A DNA stretch of 64,000 nucleotides from JADKIH01 sp031417395 (GCA_031417395.1 JANOVM010000062.1:118769-182768), one strand, 5' to 3'; numbered from the stretch's first letter, positions 37,815 to 45,321 are shown. Numbers and translations are program-made. Notes: a model not told the origin generated them from the letters alone.

Positions 37815-38005
37815 GGTAGATTGAGTCCGATGTCCGAAGTCCGTAGTCCGAGTCTGGGGTCTGAGTCTGGGTTCTGAGTCTGTAGGTTGGATTTTACTCA
37901 GACTCACACTCCGTCTCACACTCGGACTCGGACTTCGGACTCAGACTTCGGACTTCGGACTCAGACTTCGGACTCACACCCACACCCACACTCAGACTCA
38001 ACTAT
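37815..38005. repeat. TCGGACT-type simple inverted repeat
   Basis: The left part (37820-37885) is built from (A)GTCCGA and GAGTCTG words and the right part (37895-38000) from their complements (CGGACTT, CAGACT). Within it a unit containing CGGACTCAGACTT is repeated in tandem. The whole can fold into a long imperfect hairpin between comM and the ORF6N genes. It is non-coding and is not a CRISPR array. Confidence 0.7.
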
Positions 38006-38023
38006 ACCAATACTAATCACAAC

Positions 38024-38479
38024 ATGCAAGAAAACACAAACAACATATTCCCAAAGGAAAAAATAATACATAAAATACTTATTCTCAGAGGCGAAAATGT
38101 AATGCTCGATAGCGACCTCGCAGAAATTTACCAAGTAGAAACGAGAGCCTTAAAACAAGCTGTGCGAAGGAATATAGAACTTTTTCCGGATGACTTTATG
38201 TTTATATTAACCGAAATTGAAGTTGAAATTATGGTATCACAAAATGTGATACCATCAAAACAGGTTCTTGGCGGCTCACTACCTTATGCTTTCGCAGAAG
38301 CTGGAGTCGCTATGTTGGCGGGAATTTTAAAAAGCAAAAAAGCTAAAGAAATGAATATAGCAATTATGCGAGCTTTTGTTGCACTGAGAAAAATGCTTTT
38401 GAATACTACGGAGTTAAAATTAGACATTGAATTCATAAAGCAAAAATTTAGTAACAATAGCATGAACATTGTAATTTAA
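38024..38479 (+). CDS. ORF6N domain-containing protein (first of a pair)
   Basis: A 151-residue protein with an N-terminal ORF6N domain (~10-115): ILILRGENVMLDSDLAEIYQV, ETRALKQAVRRNIELFP and AEAGVAMLAGILKSKKA. ORF6N is a DNA-binding domain common in phages and mobile islands. The C-terminus ends soon after VALRKMLLN at FSNNSMNIVI, shorter than the second copy at 38540, so it may be truncated. The gene begins the accessory region. It may be a regulator; the target is unknown. Confidence 0.82.
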   Translation: MQENTNNIFPKEKIIHKILILRGENVMLDSDLAEIYQVETRALKQAVRRNIELFPDDFMFILTEIEVEIMVSQNVIPSKQVLGGSLPYAFAEAGVAMLAGILKSKKAKEMNIAIMRAFVALRKMLLNTTELKLDIEFIKQKFSNNSMNIVI

Positions 38480-38539
38480 AATTTCTCAATAATCAATTTT
38501 CAAAGAGCCTACCTGTTATATCATTCCAAGAATAAACAA

Positions 38540-39103
38540 ATGAAAATTATAAAAAGCATACAAAACCGAATATATGATTTAAGAGGAAAAAGAATAATGC
38601 TTGATTTTGATTTGGCATTTTTATATGAAGTGGAAACAAGGGTTTTAAATCAAGCCGTCAAAAGAAACATTGACAGGTTTCCAAGGGATTTTATGTTTCA
38701 GTTGAAACCTTTTGAGTACGATCAAATTCAGTCTCAGTTAAAAGCTTTGAAAGAAAGTTCATCATCACAAATTGTGATGATCGAAAATTTACCGCTAAAC
38801 AGAACAGATAAATATTTGCCATATGCATTTACCGAACAGGGTGTAGCGATGTTAAGCAGCGTCTTGAATTCAAAAAGGGCAATAAAAATGAACATTTCTA
38901 TAATGCGAGCATTTGTTGAAATAAGGAAAATAGTATTAAGTAAAAAGGATATCAAAAAGCAATTGGAAGAATTGAAGAAAAAAGTTGGAGTACATGACTT
39001 ACAATTAAACCATTTATATGAAGCAATTGAAAATCTTCTAAATGAGAAAGCCGCAGAAATAAAATGGGACGAAAGGAAGCGAATTGGTTATAAAAGTGAA
39101 TGA
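38540..39103 (+). CDS. ORF6N domain-containing protein (second of a pair)
   Basis: A 187-residue paralogue of the preceding gene. It has the same ORF6N core (RIMLDFDLAFLYEVETRVLNQAVKRNIDRFP, TEQGVAMLSSVLNSKRA) and a longer coiled-coil tail (KKDIKKQLEELKKKVG) ending in a basic segment. It probably dimerises through the tail and binds DNA. The 60-base gap suggests cotranscription with the first copy. ORF6N proteins often mark mobile or horizontally acquired DNA, which fits the region that follows. Confidence 0.85.
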   Translation: MKIIKSIQNRIYDLRGKRIMLDFDLAFLYEVETRVLNQAVKRNIDRFPRDFMFQLKPFEYDQIQSQLKALKESSSSQIVMIENLPLNRTDKYLPYAFTEQGVAMLSSVLNSKRAIKMNISIMRAFVEIRKIVLSKKDIKKQLEELKKKVGVHDLQLNHLYEAIENLLNEKAAEIKWDERKRIGYKSE

Positions 39104-39130
39104 TTTTAGTATGAGTTTGGATGCGAGTCC

Positions 39131-39220
39131 GGGGCTGCTTTGACGGTCCCGATAGCTATTGAGATTCGTTTGTTGTTTTTTCTGCAGAATTCTTAGGAGA
39201 GCCTTGGATATTCATCCACA
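39131..39220 (-). repeat. Dispersed repeat, partial copy
   Basis: Read on the minus strand it begins GTGGATGAATAT and contains AAAAAACAACAAACG, ATAGCTATCGGGACCGTC and AAGCAGC, the same order of words as the copies at 39370, 39532 and 40703. It lacks the AATTAGCGATAAGTG half. Confidence 0.5.
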
Positions 39221-39369
39221 TTTGGTTTAATAATATTTTATTCACGGATGAAAATCCGCAGTTATCGGGTGCAGGATTGAAAATCCTGTATAGCCAATTG
39301 CTTCGGCTGAACTGAAGTATGAATACAAAGACGATGAGCCCTTAACGGTGGATGCCTGCCTGCCATCTG

Positions 39370-39500
39370 GCTGGAATACCCACAACTAAAAAACAACGGA
39401 CGATTCCGATAGCTATCGGAACCGTCGAAGCAGCGCAGAATTTATTAACTTTGAGTTAGGAAAATTAACGACAAATGTTTGACAAGTCCGTCGGAGCTGG
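39370..39500 (+). repeat. Dispersed repeat, diverged full copy
   Basis: It contains AAAAAACAACGG, the palindrome TTCCGATAGCTATCGGAA, CCGTCGAAGCAGCGCAG, TTAACTTTGAG and GACAAGTCCGTCGGAGC. These follow the order seen in the copy at 40703-40895 but are more diverged. A TAACTTTG -7-like word faces right. Confidence 0.5.
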
Positions 39501-39531
39501 GGATACCTCATGCTAATTTCTTTATCTCACC

Positions 39532-39660
39532 AACTGCGACGGACTTGCAAAACACTTATCGCTAATTTTCATATGCAAAAGTTAAATTAATTTACGATGC
39601 TTCGATGACCATTTTCGCCGGCTGGCTGATTGTTTTTGAGCTGTGTGATATTCATCCATG
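39532..39660 (-). repeat. Left inverted arm flanking the DUF4160/DUF2442 pair
   Basis: The core 39535-39596 is the reverse complement of 40834-40892 with few mismatches (shared run CATATGAAAATTAGCGATAA continuing through GTGTTTTGCAAGTCCGTCGCAG). Homology continues outward on the inner side to TGGATGAATATCACACA (39643-39659), matched at 40706-40722 on the other arm. Confidence 0.75.
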
Positions 39661-39793
39661 TTAAAACCAGATCTCCGGAAATAGAGCTTAAGTCAATTTT
39701 AAAATTCTAAACTGAATCCTAACAACTCAGGCGTTTGCATCTTAAAAAACATAAAATATTGAATATTAATACTATATATATAACAAAAAAGTC

Positions 39794-39824
39794 TTGACAT
39801 TAGTTACCAAATTTGGTAACTTTA
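39794..39824 (+). promoter_or_regulatory. Promoter with perfect 20-bp palindromic operator
   Basis: AGTTACCAAATTTGGTAACT (39802-39821) is a perfect palindrome. It overlaps the space between TTGAC (39794-39798) and the -7 box TAACTTTA (39817-39824), 27 bases before the DUF4160 gene. This placement fits a repressor site, most simply bound by the HTH-containing protein of the same operon. Confidence 0.65.
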
Positions 39825-39850
39825 CGTAATGAAAATGGGATCTTTAAGAA

Positions 39851-40096
39851 ATGCCAACGATACATACAATCAATTCAATAAAAATAGATTTATATTCAAG
39901 AGAACATTTACCACCTCACTTTCACGCATTGTATGCGGAATACGAAATCTTAATAGTCATAAAAACTCTTAAAACCTATGAAGGAGAATTTCCGATTAAA
40001 CAATACAATCAGGTAATTAAGTGGGCAAGTGATAAAAGGGTACAAGAAAATTTACTTGAGAATTTTTACAGATTAAATCCAAAACTAAGAAAATGA
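39851..40096 (+). CDS. DUF4160 domain-containing protein, toxin-antitoxin-like
   Basis: An 81-residue protein matching DUF4160: IKIDLYSREHLPPHFHALYAEYE near the start and a C-terminal WASDKRVQENLLENFYRLNP. Its four-base overlap (ATGA, 40093-40096) with the following DUF2442-HTH gene is typical of toxin-antitoxin pairs. DUF4160 and DUF2442 genes are commonly adjacent. Biochemical activity is not known to me; His/Glu residues in the HFHALYAEYE segment are candidates. The pair is bracketed by inverted repeats. Confidence 0.82.
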   Translation: MPTIHTINSIKIDLYSREHLPPHFHALYAEYEILIVIKTLKTYEGEFPIKQYNQVIKWASDKRVQENLLENFYRLNPKLRK

Positions 40097-40620
40097 AAAA
40101 CAAGATTAAAACACCAAGGATACTCAAAGTAAAATCAATCAAAGATTTTAACTTATACTGCATTTTCAATAATGGCGAAACAAGAGTAATTGACTTTAAG
40201 GCTTTGTTTAAAAAATGGGCAATAAAAAGAGATGATCCTGAATATATCTTACTTGATTTCAATGAATTTAAAAAAGTGAAAGTCAGAAACCAAACATTAT
40301 CTTGGAATAATATTAAAATTCCATTGGTAGATATGAATGGTAAAGAATCATATTACCCATACGAAATAAGTCCTGACATACTTTATAAGTTTAGTAAAAG
40401 GATAGAGAACGAAGAACACAGATATTATTTCGGAAGTATTATTAAAAAAATACGACTTCAAGAGGGAATCACTCAAGATGAATTAGCTAAACTTAGCGGA
40501 ACAAGTAAAACTTACATTTCCAGAATTGAAAATGATTCGATAGAACCGGCACTTACAACACTTTATAAAATTATAGAGGTAGGATTAGGTAAAAGGCTTC
40601 GCATTGAAATTGGAAAGTAA
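40093..40620 (+). CDS. DUF2442 and HTH (XRE) protein, antitoxin-like regulator
   Basis: A 175-residue protein with two parts. Residues ~10-100 match DUF2442 (ILKVKSIKDFNLYCIFNNGE, VIDFKALFKKWA). Residues ~115-170 form an XRE-type helix-turn-helix (IIKKIRLQEGITQDELAKLSG, TYISRIENDSIEPALTTLYKI). The HTH makes it the likely repressor of its own operon through the palindrome at 39802-39821. Plain DUF2442 proteins lack this HTH, so here antitoxin and repressor functions appear fused. It is coupled to the DUF4160 gene. Confidence 0.84.
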   Translation: MKNKIKTPRILKVKSIKDFNLYCIFNNGETRVIDFKALFKKWAIKRDDPEYILLDFNEFKKVKVRNQTLSWNNIKIPLVDMNGKESYYPYEISPDILYKFSKRIENEEHRYYFGSIIKKIRLQEGITQDELAKLSGTSKTYISRIENDSIEPALTTLYKIIEVGLGKRLRIEIGK

Positions 40621-40702
40621 TTTTTATGATTGGTAATAATTTTAATTATCAAGTTAAATTATTCAAATCACTCTTTAAAGGCAGGATGATGTATTTAGTT
40701 AA

Positions 40703-40895
40703 CCGTGGATGAATATCACACAACAAAAAACAATCCGCCAACCGGCGGAAGTGTCCGTCGAGGCAACACCATGCATTTAGGAGAATTAAGGGCCTATCCG
40801 GGGCAGCAGGAGAATGTCTTTTGAAGCATTGGAAATTAATTTAACTTTGGCATATGAAAATTAGCGATAAGTGTTTTGCAAGTCCGTCGCAGCCT
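40703..40895 (+). repeat. Right inverted arm; carries a promoter facing the first RHS tip
   Basis: The word order is TGGATGAATATCACACA, AAAACAATCCGCCAACCGGCGG, GTCGAGGCAAC, then TTAACTTTGGCATATGAAAATTAGCG. Bases 40834-40892 are inverted relative to 39535-39596. About 60 bases (40770-40830) are absent from the left arm. The arm ends inside the first codons of the RHS tip gene. Confidence 0.75.
40819..40849 (+). promoter_or_regulatory. Promoter inside the repeat, reading into RHS tip 1
   Basis: TTTTG (40819-40823) and TAACTTTG (40842-40849, exact TAnnTTTG) are 18 bases apart. Transcription would begin about at the ATG at 40854, so the message would be nearly leaderless. Confidence 0.5.
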
Positions 40896-41864
40896 GAGAT
40901 TGCATCAGAAAATGATTACTATCCGTTTGGGATGGTAATGCCGGGGAGGAGTTTTAATGCTAGCAGTTATCGATTTGGATTTAATGATAAGGAAAAAGAT
41001 GATGAGATAAGGGGACAGGGGAATTCGAATAATTTCGGAGATAGAATTGAAGATCCAAGGATAGGAAGGTTCTTATCTATTGATAGATATTCACAAGAAA
41101 CTCCGCAACAAACTCCTTACAGTTTTGCTGGGAATACTCCAATCAATAGTATTGATTATAATGGATTGTTTCAAATCGTTGTAACGGCAGCAGCTCAAAA
41201 AGCTGGAGTTACAATTCAAAACATATCAAATTTTGAAAGAGTAGTAGCTAACATTAGTAATATAGTCAAAGATAATCCTGTTGTACTCTCCGAAATGGCG
41301 AAACAAACAGGTTATTCAAGGGAACAAATCTTAAAATGGATGGAATATCGTCCTGGAACACCCAAAATTACTATTGACGTAAATGTAGATCCTAGTCCAG
41401 CAAAAGCAGGAGCTAGATCAGACGAGAAGAGAGGAATTTTATTTGAAGCAGGTCTTGTCAAGTCAATTGGAGAAATTAGTCCAGATGATCCACTTTATGA
41501 ATCCACTTTATTTGCAACCTCGATGTTAATTCTTCATGAAGAAACTCACAGAGAGGACCGGAAAAAAAATAATGGAGAAATTTCAGGATTCTCTGAAAAT
41601 ATTATGGGCAAACAAAATTCATTGTCGAAATATTTAGATCGAGGAACAGATGTTTGTTATAAAATTATTGGACTCGATCTTGCCACTGATGGTGAATTGG
41701 GTCGGCCACAGGATAGATTTTCACGACAAGATTTGGGGACGATAAAAGATAAATTAAATCCAAATGAATGGGGAGGCTTTTATAGAAATCGATATAATAT
41801 TTCTATAGAAAGTTTCAAGAAGAATCAAGTTGAAAAATCTCAAGTCACTTTTAAAAAACAATAA
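40854..41864 (+). CDS. Orphan RHS tip 1 with HEETH zincin-like toxin domain
   Basis: A 336-residue protein made of the tail of an RHS core plus a variable domain. Residues ~20-100 are the conserved RHS-associated part (DYYPFGMVMPGRSFNASSYR, GFNDKEKDDEI, DPRIGRFLSIDRYS, NTPINSIDYNG). Residues ~105-336 are the putative toxin, with ILHEETHRED as a zinc-peptidase HExxH motif and downstream ATDGELG as a possible third-ligand region. There is no signal peptide and no RHS body upstream. Its first ~13 residues (MKISDKCFASPSQ) are encoded by the repeat arm. The next gene starts 4 bases after its stop and is the proposed immunity gene. The toxin role is inferred from layout. Confidence 0.75.
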   Translation: MKISDKCFASPSQPEIASENDYYPFGMVMPGRSFNASSYRFGFNDKEKDDEIRGQGNSNNFGDRIEDPRIGRFLSIDRYSQETPQQTPYSFAGNTPINSIDYNGLFQIVVTAAAQKAGVTIQNISNFERVVANISNIVKDNPVVLSEMAKQTGYSREQILKWMEYRPGTPKITIDVNVDPSPAKAGARSDEKRGILFEAGLVKSIGEISPDDPLYESTLFATSMLILHEETHREDRKKNNGEISGFSENIMGKQNSLSKYLDRGTDVCYKIIGLDLATDGELGRPQDRFSRQDLGTIKDKLNPNEWGGFYRNRYNISIESFKKNQVEKSQVTFKKQ

Positions 41865-41868
41865 ATAA

Positions 41869-42408
41869 ATGATTTCACGTATTATGTTTCTTTTATTATT
41901 CTTGTTGCCGAACCTTTCATATAGTCAAAATTGTGACTTAATTGAATTAATGCTGAATAAATCTACTGATAGCACATATAAATATATTCAAATACTTGAG
42001 GATTTTTGGCCTTATTATTTCTTGAACGATTCATTTCAAAGCCCCTTTTTAAAAAAGAAGCTTCGAAATTATTTTTCCAAAACCGAAACGACAATGATAT
42101 TTGATAAAATAAATAAAAGTAAAAAATCAAAATTAACATGTTGCAATTCTCGTTTTAGATTTATTAACAGTAATATGGCCGAAAATATAAATGAGAATAA
42201 TAAGTCCGTTCCATTAGACGATATGTTGCTATTAAAGGAAAAGTACATTTATTTTGTTTTCGCTGCTCCAATTTTTATTAAAGAATTTGCATTAATTCAA
42301 ATTACAAGGATGTTTAAGTCTAACAACAGTTTTACAGAAACATATTTATATAAATATAAAGATGGAGAGTGGCAATTTGTTGTAACACTTCAAAGTTCTG
42401 CATCGTAG
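41869..42408 (+). CDS. Exported protein, putative immunity to RHS tip 1
   Basis: A 179-residue protein with a signal peptide (MISRIMFLLLFLLPNLSYSQ) and no recognised domain. The mature part is rich in Lys, Phe and Asn. It starts four bases after the RHS tip 1 stop, the arrangement expected of a toxin/immunity pair. Export suggests it protects the periplasm or outer membrane, which would fit a peptidase toxin acting outside the cytosol. Both the pairing and the role are inference. Confidence 0.6.
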   Translation: MISRIMFLLLFLLPNLSYSQNCDLIELMLNKSTDSTYKYIQILEDFWPYYFLNDSFQSPFLKKKLRNYFSKTETTMIFDKINKSKKSKLTCCNSRFRFINSNMAENINENNKSVPLDDMLLLKEKYIYFVFAAPIFIKEFALIQITRMFKSNNSFTETYLYKYKDGEWQFVVTLQSSAS

Positions 42409-42469
42409 TTAAGTGTTAATCGTTTTATTATATTATTAAAGAAATTGGATATTATTTGTTGATTTTAAA

Positions 42470-43415
42470 TTGGATAATTTTAGTATACATAATTACAATA
42501 CGTTTGGGATGGTAATGCCGGGGAGAACTTTCAGTGCTACTTCATATCGGTTTGGGTTTAGCGGGAAGGAAAAAGATAATGAAGTGAAAGGTTCAGGCAA
42601 TCAGATTGACTTCGGAGCTAGAGTTTACGATCCCAGACTTGGAAGATGGTTGAGCTTGGATCAGATTACAAATCCTTCTCAAAGTCCATATTGTGCTTTT
42701 AACGACAATCCAACTTATATTATTGATCCAGATGGAAAGTGGAGTCGCTTATGTTCGGGGAAATACTATCGTAGTTGAATCCAAATTCTATTTTTATGGG
42801 AGTGCATTAGATAAAGTAAATGTTAAGAAGATTGCTTTGAATATGCAAAATGTATGGAATGCCGCTAGGGGAACAGTAACAATTGACGAGAAAAAATACA
42901 ATGTAGAATTTAAAATAATGGCAGTCCCTATAAAACAAAATAATGGCGAAAGTGACGATGATTACACCGGACGCATAGTAAAAAAAATGCAAAATGAAGA
43001 TGGAAATATTAAAAAGAATTGGATAAGAATTGAAGATGTAAACCCTTCTGACTCAAAAGGTACTAAGACAGCACAAAATTCAGGATTCTGGCTCACTTCT
43101 GATGTATATACTACTGACGCCCCTCATGAATATTGGGAGGGCATGACTATGAACGGCAAACAACATTTAGAAGATTGTAGCGGTGATGGTACCAGGATTA
43201 GTTGTGCGGAGAATGGAAATATAAATGGTGATACGAGAAAGGTAACTCAAGATGATATCGATGATTTGAAATTAGGGACTTTATTAAAAGACGGAAGAAA
43301 ATCAGCTCCTGTTGGTTTTTTTGGTAATAAAGTTTATTGGAAGGATGGAAGTGATACGCACGGACCTGATATAAAAGAGAAAAATGATAAGTTGAAATCG
43401 CAAAGAGGACAGTAG
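42470..43415 (+). pseudogene. Orphan RHS tip 2, frameshifted, HEYWE domain
   Basis: The RHS part (42470-~42740) encodes FGMVMPGRTFSATSYRFGF, KEKDNEVKGSG, DPRLGRWLSLDQ and IIDPDGK, then meets a stop. The +1 frame continues smoothly as GVAYVRGNTIVVESKFYFYG to 43415, so one extra base near 42740 explains the break. The C-terminal domain resembles that of RHS tip 3 (similar strands, APHEYWEGM in place of SHEFFHMFG, and VTQDDIDDL in place of VTSKDVVGL). The start is a weak TTG. It is a decayed toxin tip, or intact if the shift is a sequencing error or programmed. It is followed by an immunity-like gene. Confidence 0.72.
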
Positions 43416-43456
43416 ACAAAGAAAAAATATTTATCGTTAACAGTTTCTAATTAAAT

Positions 43457-43864
43457 ATGAATAGAAAAATTAATTTCCTAATAATTATTCCTTTTTTAAG
43501 CTTGATATGTTTTAGTAGTTACTCTCAAACTCAGAAAGAGAAATACGACCATATTGATTCTTTAGAATTAAAGCTACAAAATTGGCGAATGGATTCATTA
43601 GGGTGCTTAGGATTTAGAAATAGAACTTTTTTTGAATTTTGGGAAAAACTTCATCATTATGTGGAAAAGGATTCAGTACTTTCATTAATCTTATTAGGAA
43701 GGCCAAATGAAATCAAACGTGCAAGAAATCAAGTTGAATATTTCTATCATTTCGCAACAAAATGTAAGGGCAATTCTATTGATGAAGCACTTGCTCCAAA
43801 CTACCTAATAATTGTATATAGAAACGATAATACCTTTATAGGTATTTCAAATGAGAATCATTAA
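43457..43864 (+). CDS. Exported protein, putative immunity to RHS tip 2
   Basis: A 135-residue protein with a signal peptide (INFLIIIPFLSLICFSSYSQ). The mature part has WRMDSLGCLGFRNRTFFEFW and a later LLGRPNEIKRARNQVEYFYHF. The product of 44846-45313 has the same pattern (WKQDTLGQLGFR, then FFGQPWMYY and LRYCTY), so the two belong to one family. The LGxP-type motif recalls small BamE-like exported proteins. It sits 42 bases after RHS tip 2. Retention of an intact immunity gene beside a broken toxin is common in such arrays. Confidence 0.62.
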   Translation: MNRKINFLIIIPFLSLICFSSYSQTQKEKYDHIDSLELKLQNWRMDSLGCLGFRNRTFFEFWEKLHHYVEKDSVLSLILLGRPNEIKRARNQVEYFYHFATKCKGNSIDEALAPNYLIIVYRNDNTFIGISNENH

Positions 43865-43958
43865 GAAAGGAATTCATTGAAATCGAAAAAAGTAAAAATT
43901 TATTAAAATATGCCAAAATCTTGACTGGTTAAGTGCATAGGATACCAATCCGTTTGGG

Positions 43959-44849
43959 ATGGTAATGCTGGGGAGGGGTTTTAATGCGAGTAGTTATCGA
44001 TTTGGGTTTAACGGTTTTGAGCATGATGATGAAATAAAGGGAATAGGGAACCATATAAGTTTTGTGGATTATGGATATGATCCTAGATTGTGCAGAAGAT
44101 TTGGTCCCGATCCGATTATTTTCTCATGGCAAAGTCCCTATGCTGCCTTTGATAATAATCCTATTTTATTTATTGATCCAACAGGAAAGGGTGCAGAAGT
44201 TTCACCTCAAAGGGATAAAAATGGAAAAGTAATTTCAATAAATGTAAAAGCTAAGGTGTTTGTTCATGGGAAGGATTCGGACAAGGCGGTTGAGTTGATC
44301 AAAAAGGACATACAAGATAATTTAAAAAATAATCCTGAATTAAAAGGTATTTGGGGCCGAAGCAGAACAGTGCCGGTCAATTTTGATATATCAGTTGAGA
44401 CTGTTAATGATGAACAATTAAGTGAGAAGCGGAAAGAAAAAGAACATGATCAATCTATCAACATTATGGAGATGGTTGATAATACTTTTTCTGCATATAA
44501 CGGTTCGGGCCAATTCGATCTGAATTTAGAAAATCAACAAAGGAGAGGTAATACTTTTTCACATGAATTTTTTCACATGTTTGGGTTCAATAGCAGTGAA
44601 GATGGTAATGAAACTCATTTTTCTAATTGGGAAAATGGCAAAAAAATACCGCTGATGTATAGTGGTCCTGGTGGAAGTGATATTCTTAAACAACGGGTTG
44701 TGACAAGTAAAGACGTTGTTGGGCTGAGAAATAAACAAGGATTCCACTTTTATGTTTCACCTCAAAAAAGTGGAGCGACAAAAATTATTGAATATTCAGA
44801 TCCCGCCGGCCCACATCCATATAATAATGGTGAAAAGTATAAAAAATGA
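43959..44849 (+). CDS. Orphan RHS tip 3 with metzincin-like toxin domain
   Basis: A 296-residue protein. Residues 1-75 are a shortened, somewhat eroded RHS core end (MVMLGRGFNASSYRFGFNG, GYDPRLCRRFGPDP, ILFIDPTGKG). The rest is a putative metzincin peptidase: SHEFFHMFGFNSSED fits HExxHxxGxxxxxD, and IPLMYSGPG about 30 residues later fits a Met-turn, followed by the VTSKDVVGL helix seen after Met-turns in this clan. The frame is open only from 43941 (stop at 43938), so ATG 43959 is the start. Its stop overlaps the next gene by four bases (ATGA). It is a likely toxin with a coupled immunity gene; expression level is unknown. Confidence 0.74.
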   Translation: MVMLGRGFNASSYRFGFNGFEHDDEIKGIGNHISFVDYGYDPRLCRRFGPDPIIFSWQSPYAAFDNNPILFIDPTGKGAEVSPQRDKNGKVISINVKAKVFVHGKDSDKAVELIKKDIQDNLKNNPELKGIWGRSRTVPVNFDISVETVNDEQLSEKRKEKEHDQSINIMEMVDNTFSAYNGSGQFDLNLENQQRRGNTFSHEFFHMFGFNSSEDGNETHFSNWENGKKIPLMYSGPGGSDILKQRVVTSKDVVGLRNKQGFHFYVSPQKSGATKIIEYSDPAGPHPYNNGEKYKK

Positions 44850-45313
44850 AAGCCTATATAATTTATTCCTGCTTAATTACTCTATTGTTTGCAGGTTGTA
44901 ATGTAAATAAGAGAGGTTCTAAAGACGAATATGTTATTGACTATTCAGTTCATAAATTTGATAAGAATATCTGTTGTTGTAAATACCTCACTGAGGACAA
45001 TTCAAGGTTTTGGAAACAGGACACATTAGGCCAGCTTGGATTTAGAAGAATTCTTGCTCCTTTTCTTCTTAAGGAATGTGACTTAAAAAAAATTAAATGG
45101 CAAAAAGTTGAAGCGTTTTTTGGTCAGCCTTGGATGTACTATCCAGATAGATATATAGAAGGAAAGGAAGCTGTGTTACTTAGATATTGTACGTATCTAG
45201 ATTTACAATCCGTAGATCCATTAAATAGCTTTAAAACGCAAGCGTTTGAAATTATGATTGATAAGAAAGACAGCACTATTTTAAAAGTTGCTATTCGATA
45301 TGTTGATGGATAA
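44846..45313 (+). CDS. Lipoprotein, putative immunity to RHS tip 3
   Basis: A 155-residue lipoprotein with lipobox LLFAGC at residues ~14-19. The mature part shares WKQDTLGQLGFR, FFGQP and a YC-Y strand with the putative immunity protein of RHS tip 2. Overlap of ATGA with RHS tip 3 gives translational coupling. Membrane anchoring in the periplasm would place it where an incoming peptidase acts. Its assignment as immunity is inferred from position and family. Confidence 0.65.
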   Translation: MKAYIIYSCLITLLFAGCNVNKRGSKDEYVIDYSVHKFDKNICCCKYLTEDNSRFWKQDTLGQLGFRRILAPFLLKECDLKKIKWQKVEAFFGQPWMYYPDRYIEGKEAVLLRYCTYLDLQSVDPLNSFKTQAFEIMIDKKDSTILKVAIRYVDG

Positions 45314-45321
45314 AATAATTG

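Larger units (their letters stand above)
39104..39850. other. Repeat-rich intergenic region left of the toxin-antitoxin-like pair
   Basis: No gene is supported here. The stretch contains three related repeat copies in alternating orientation (39131-39220 minus, 39370-39500 plus, 39532-39660 minus), a perfect palindrome TTCCGATAGCTATCGGAA (39404-39421), a word ATTGAAAATCCTGTATAGCC (39275-39294) that recurs near 53025, and the promoter/operator at 39794-39824. Confidence 0.65.

Noticed and set aside
37815..38005. Possible CRISPR array
   Set aside because: The repeats are short (7-20 bases), irregular and palindromic, there are no unique spacers of constant length, and no cas gene is near.
42693..43415. 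Independent 240-residue gene starting at 42693
   Set aside because: Its first ~18 residues are an out-of-frame reading of the RHS core end; it is the shifted continuation of RHS tip 2.
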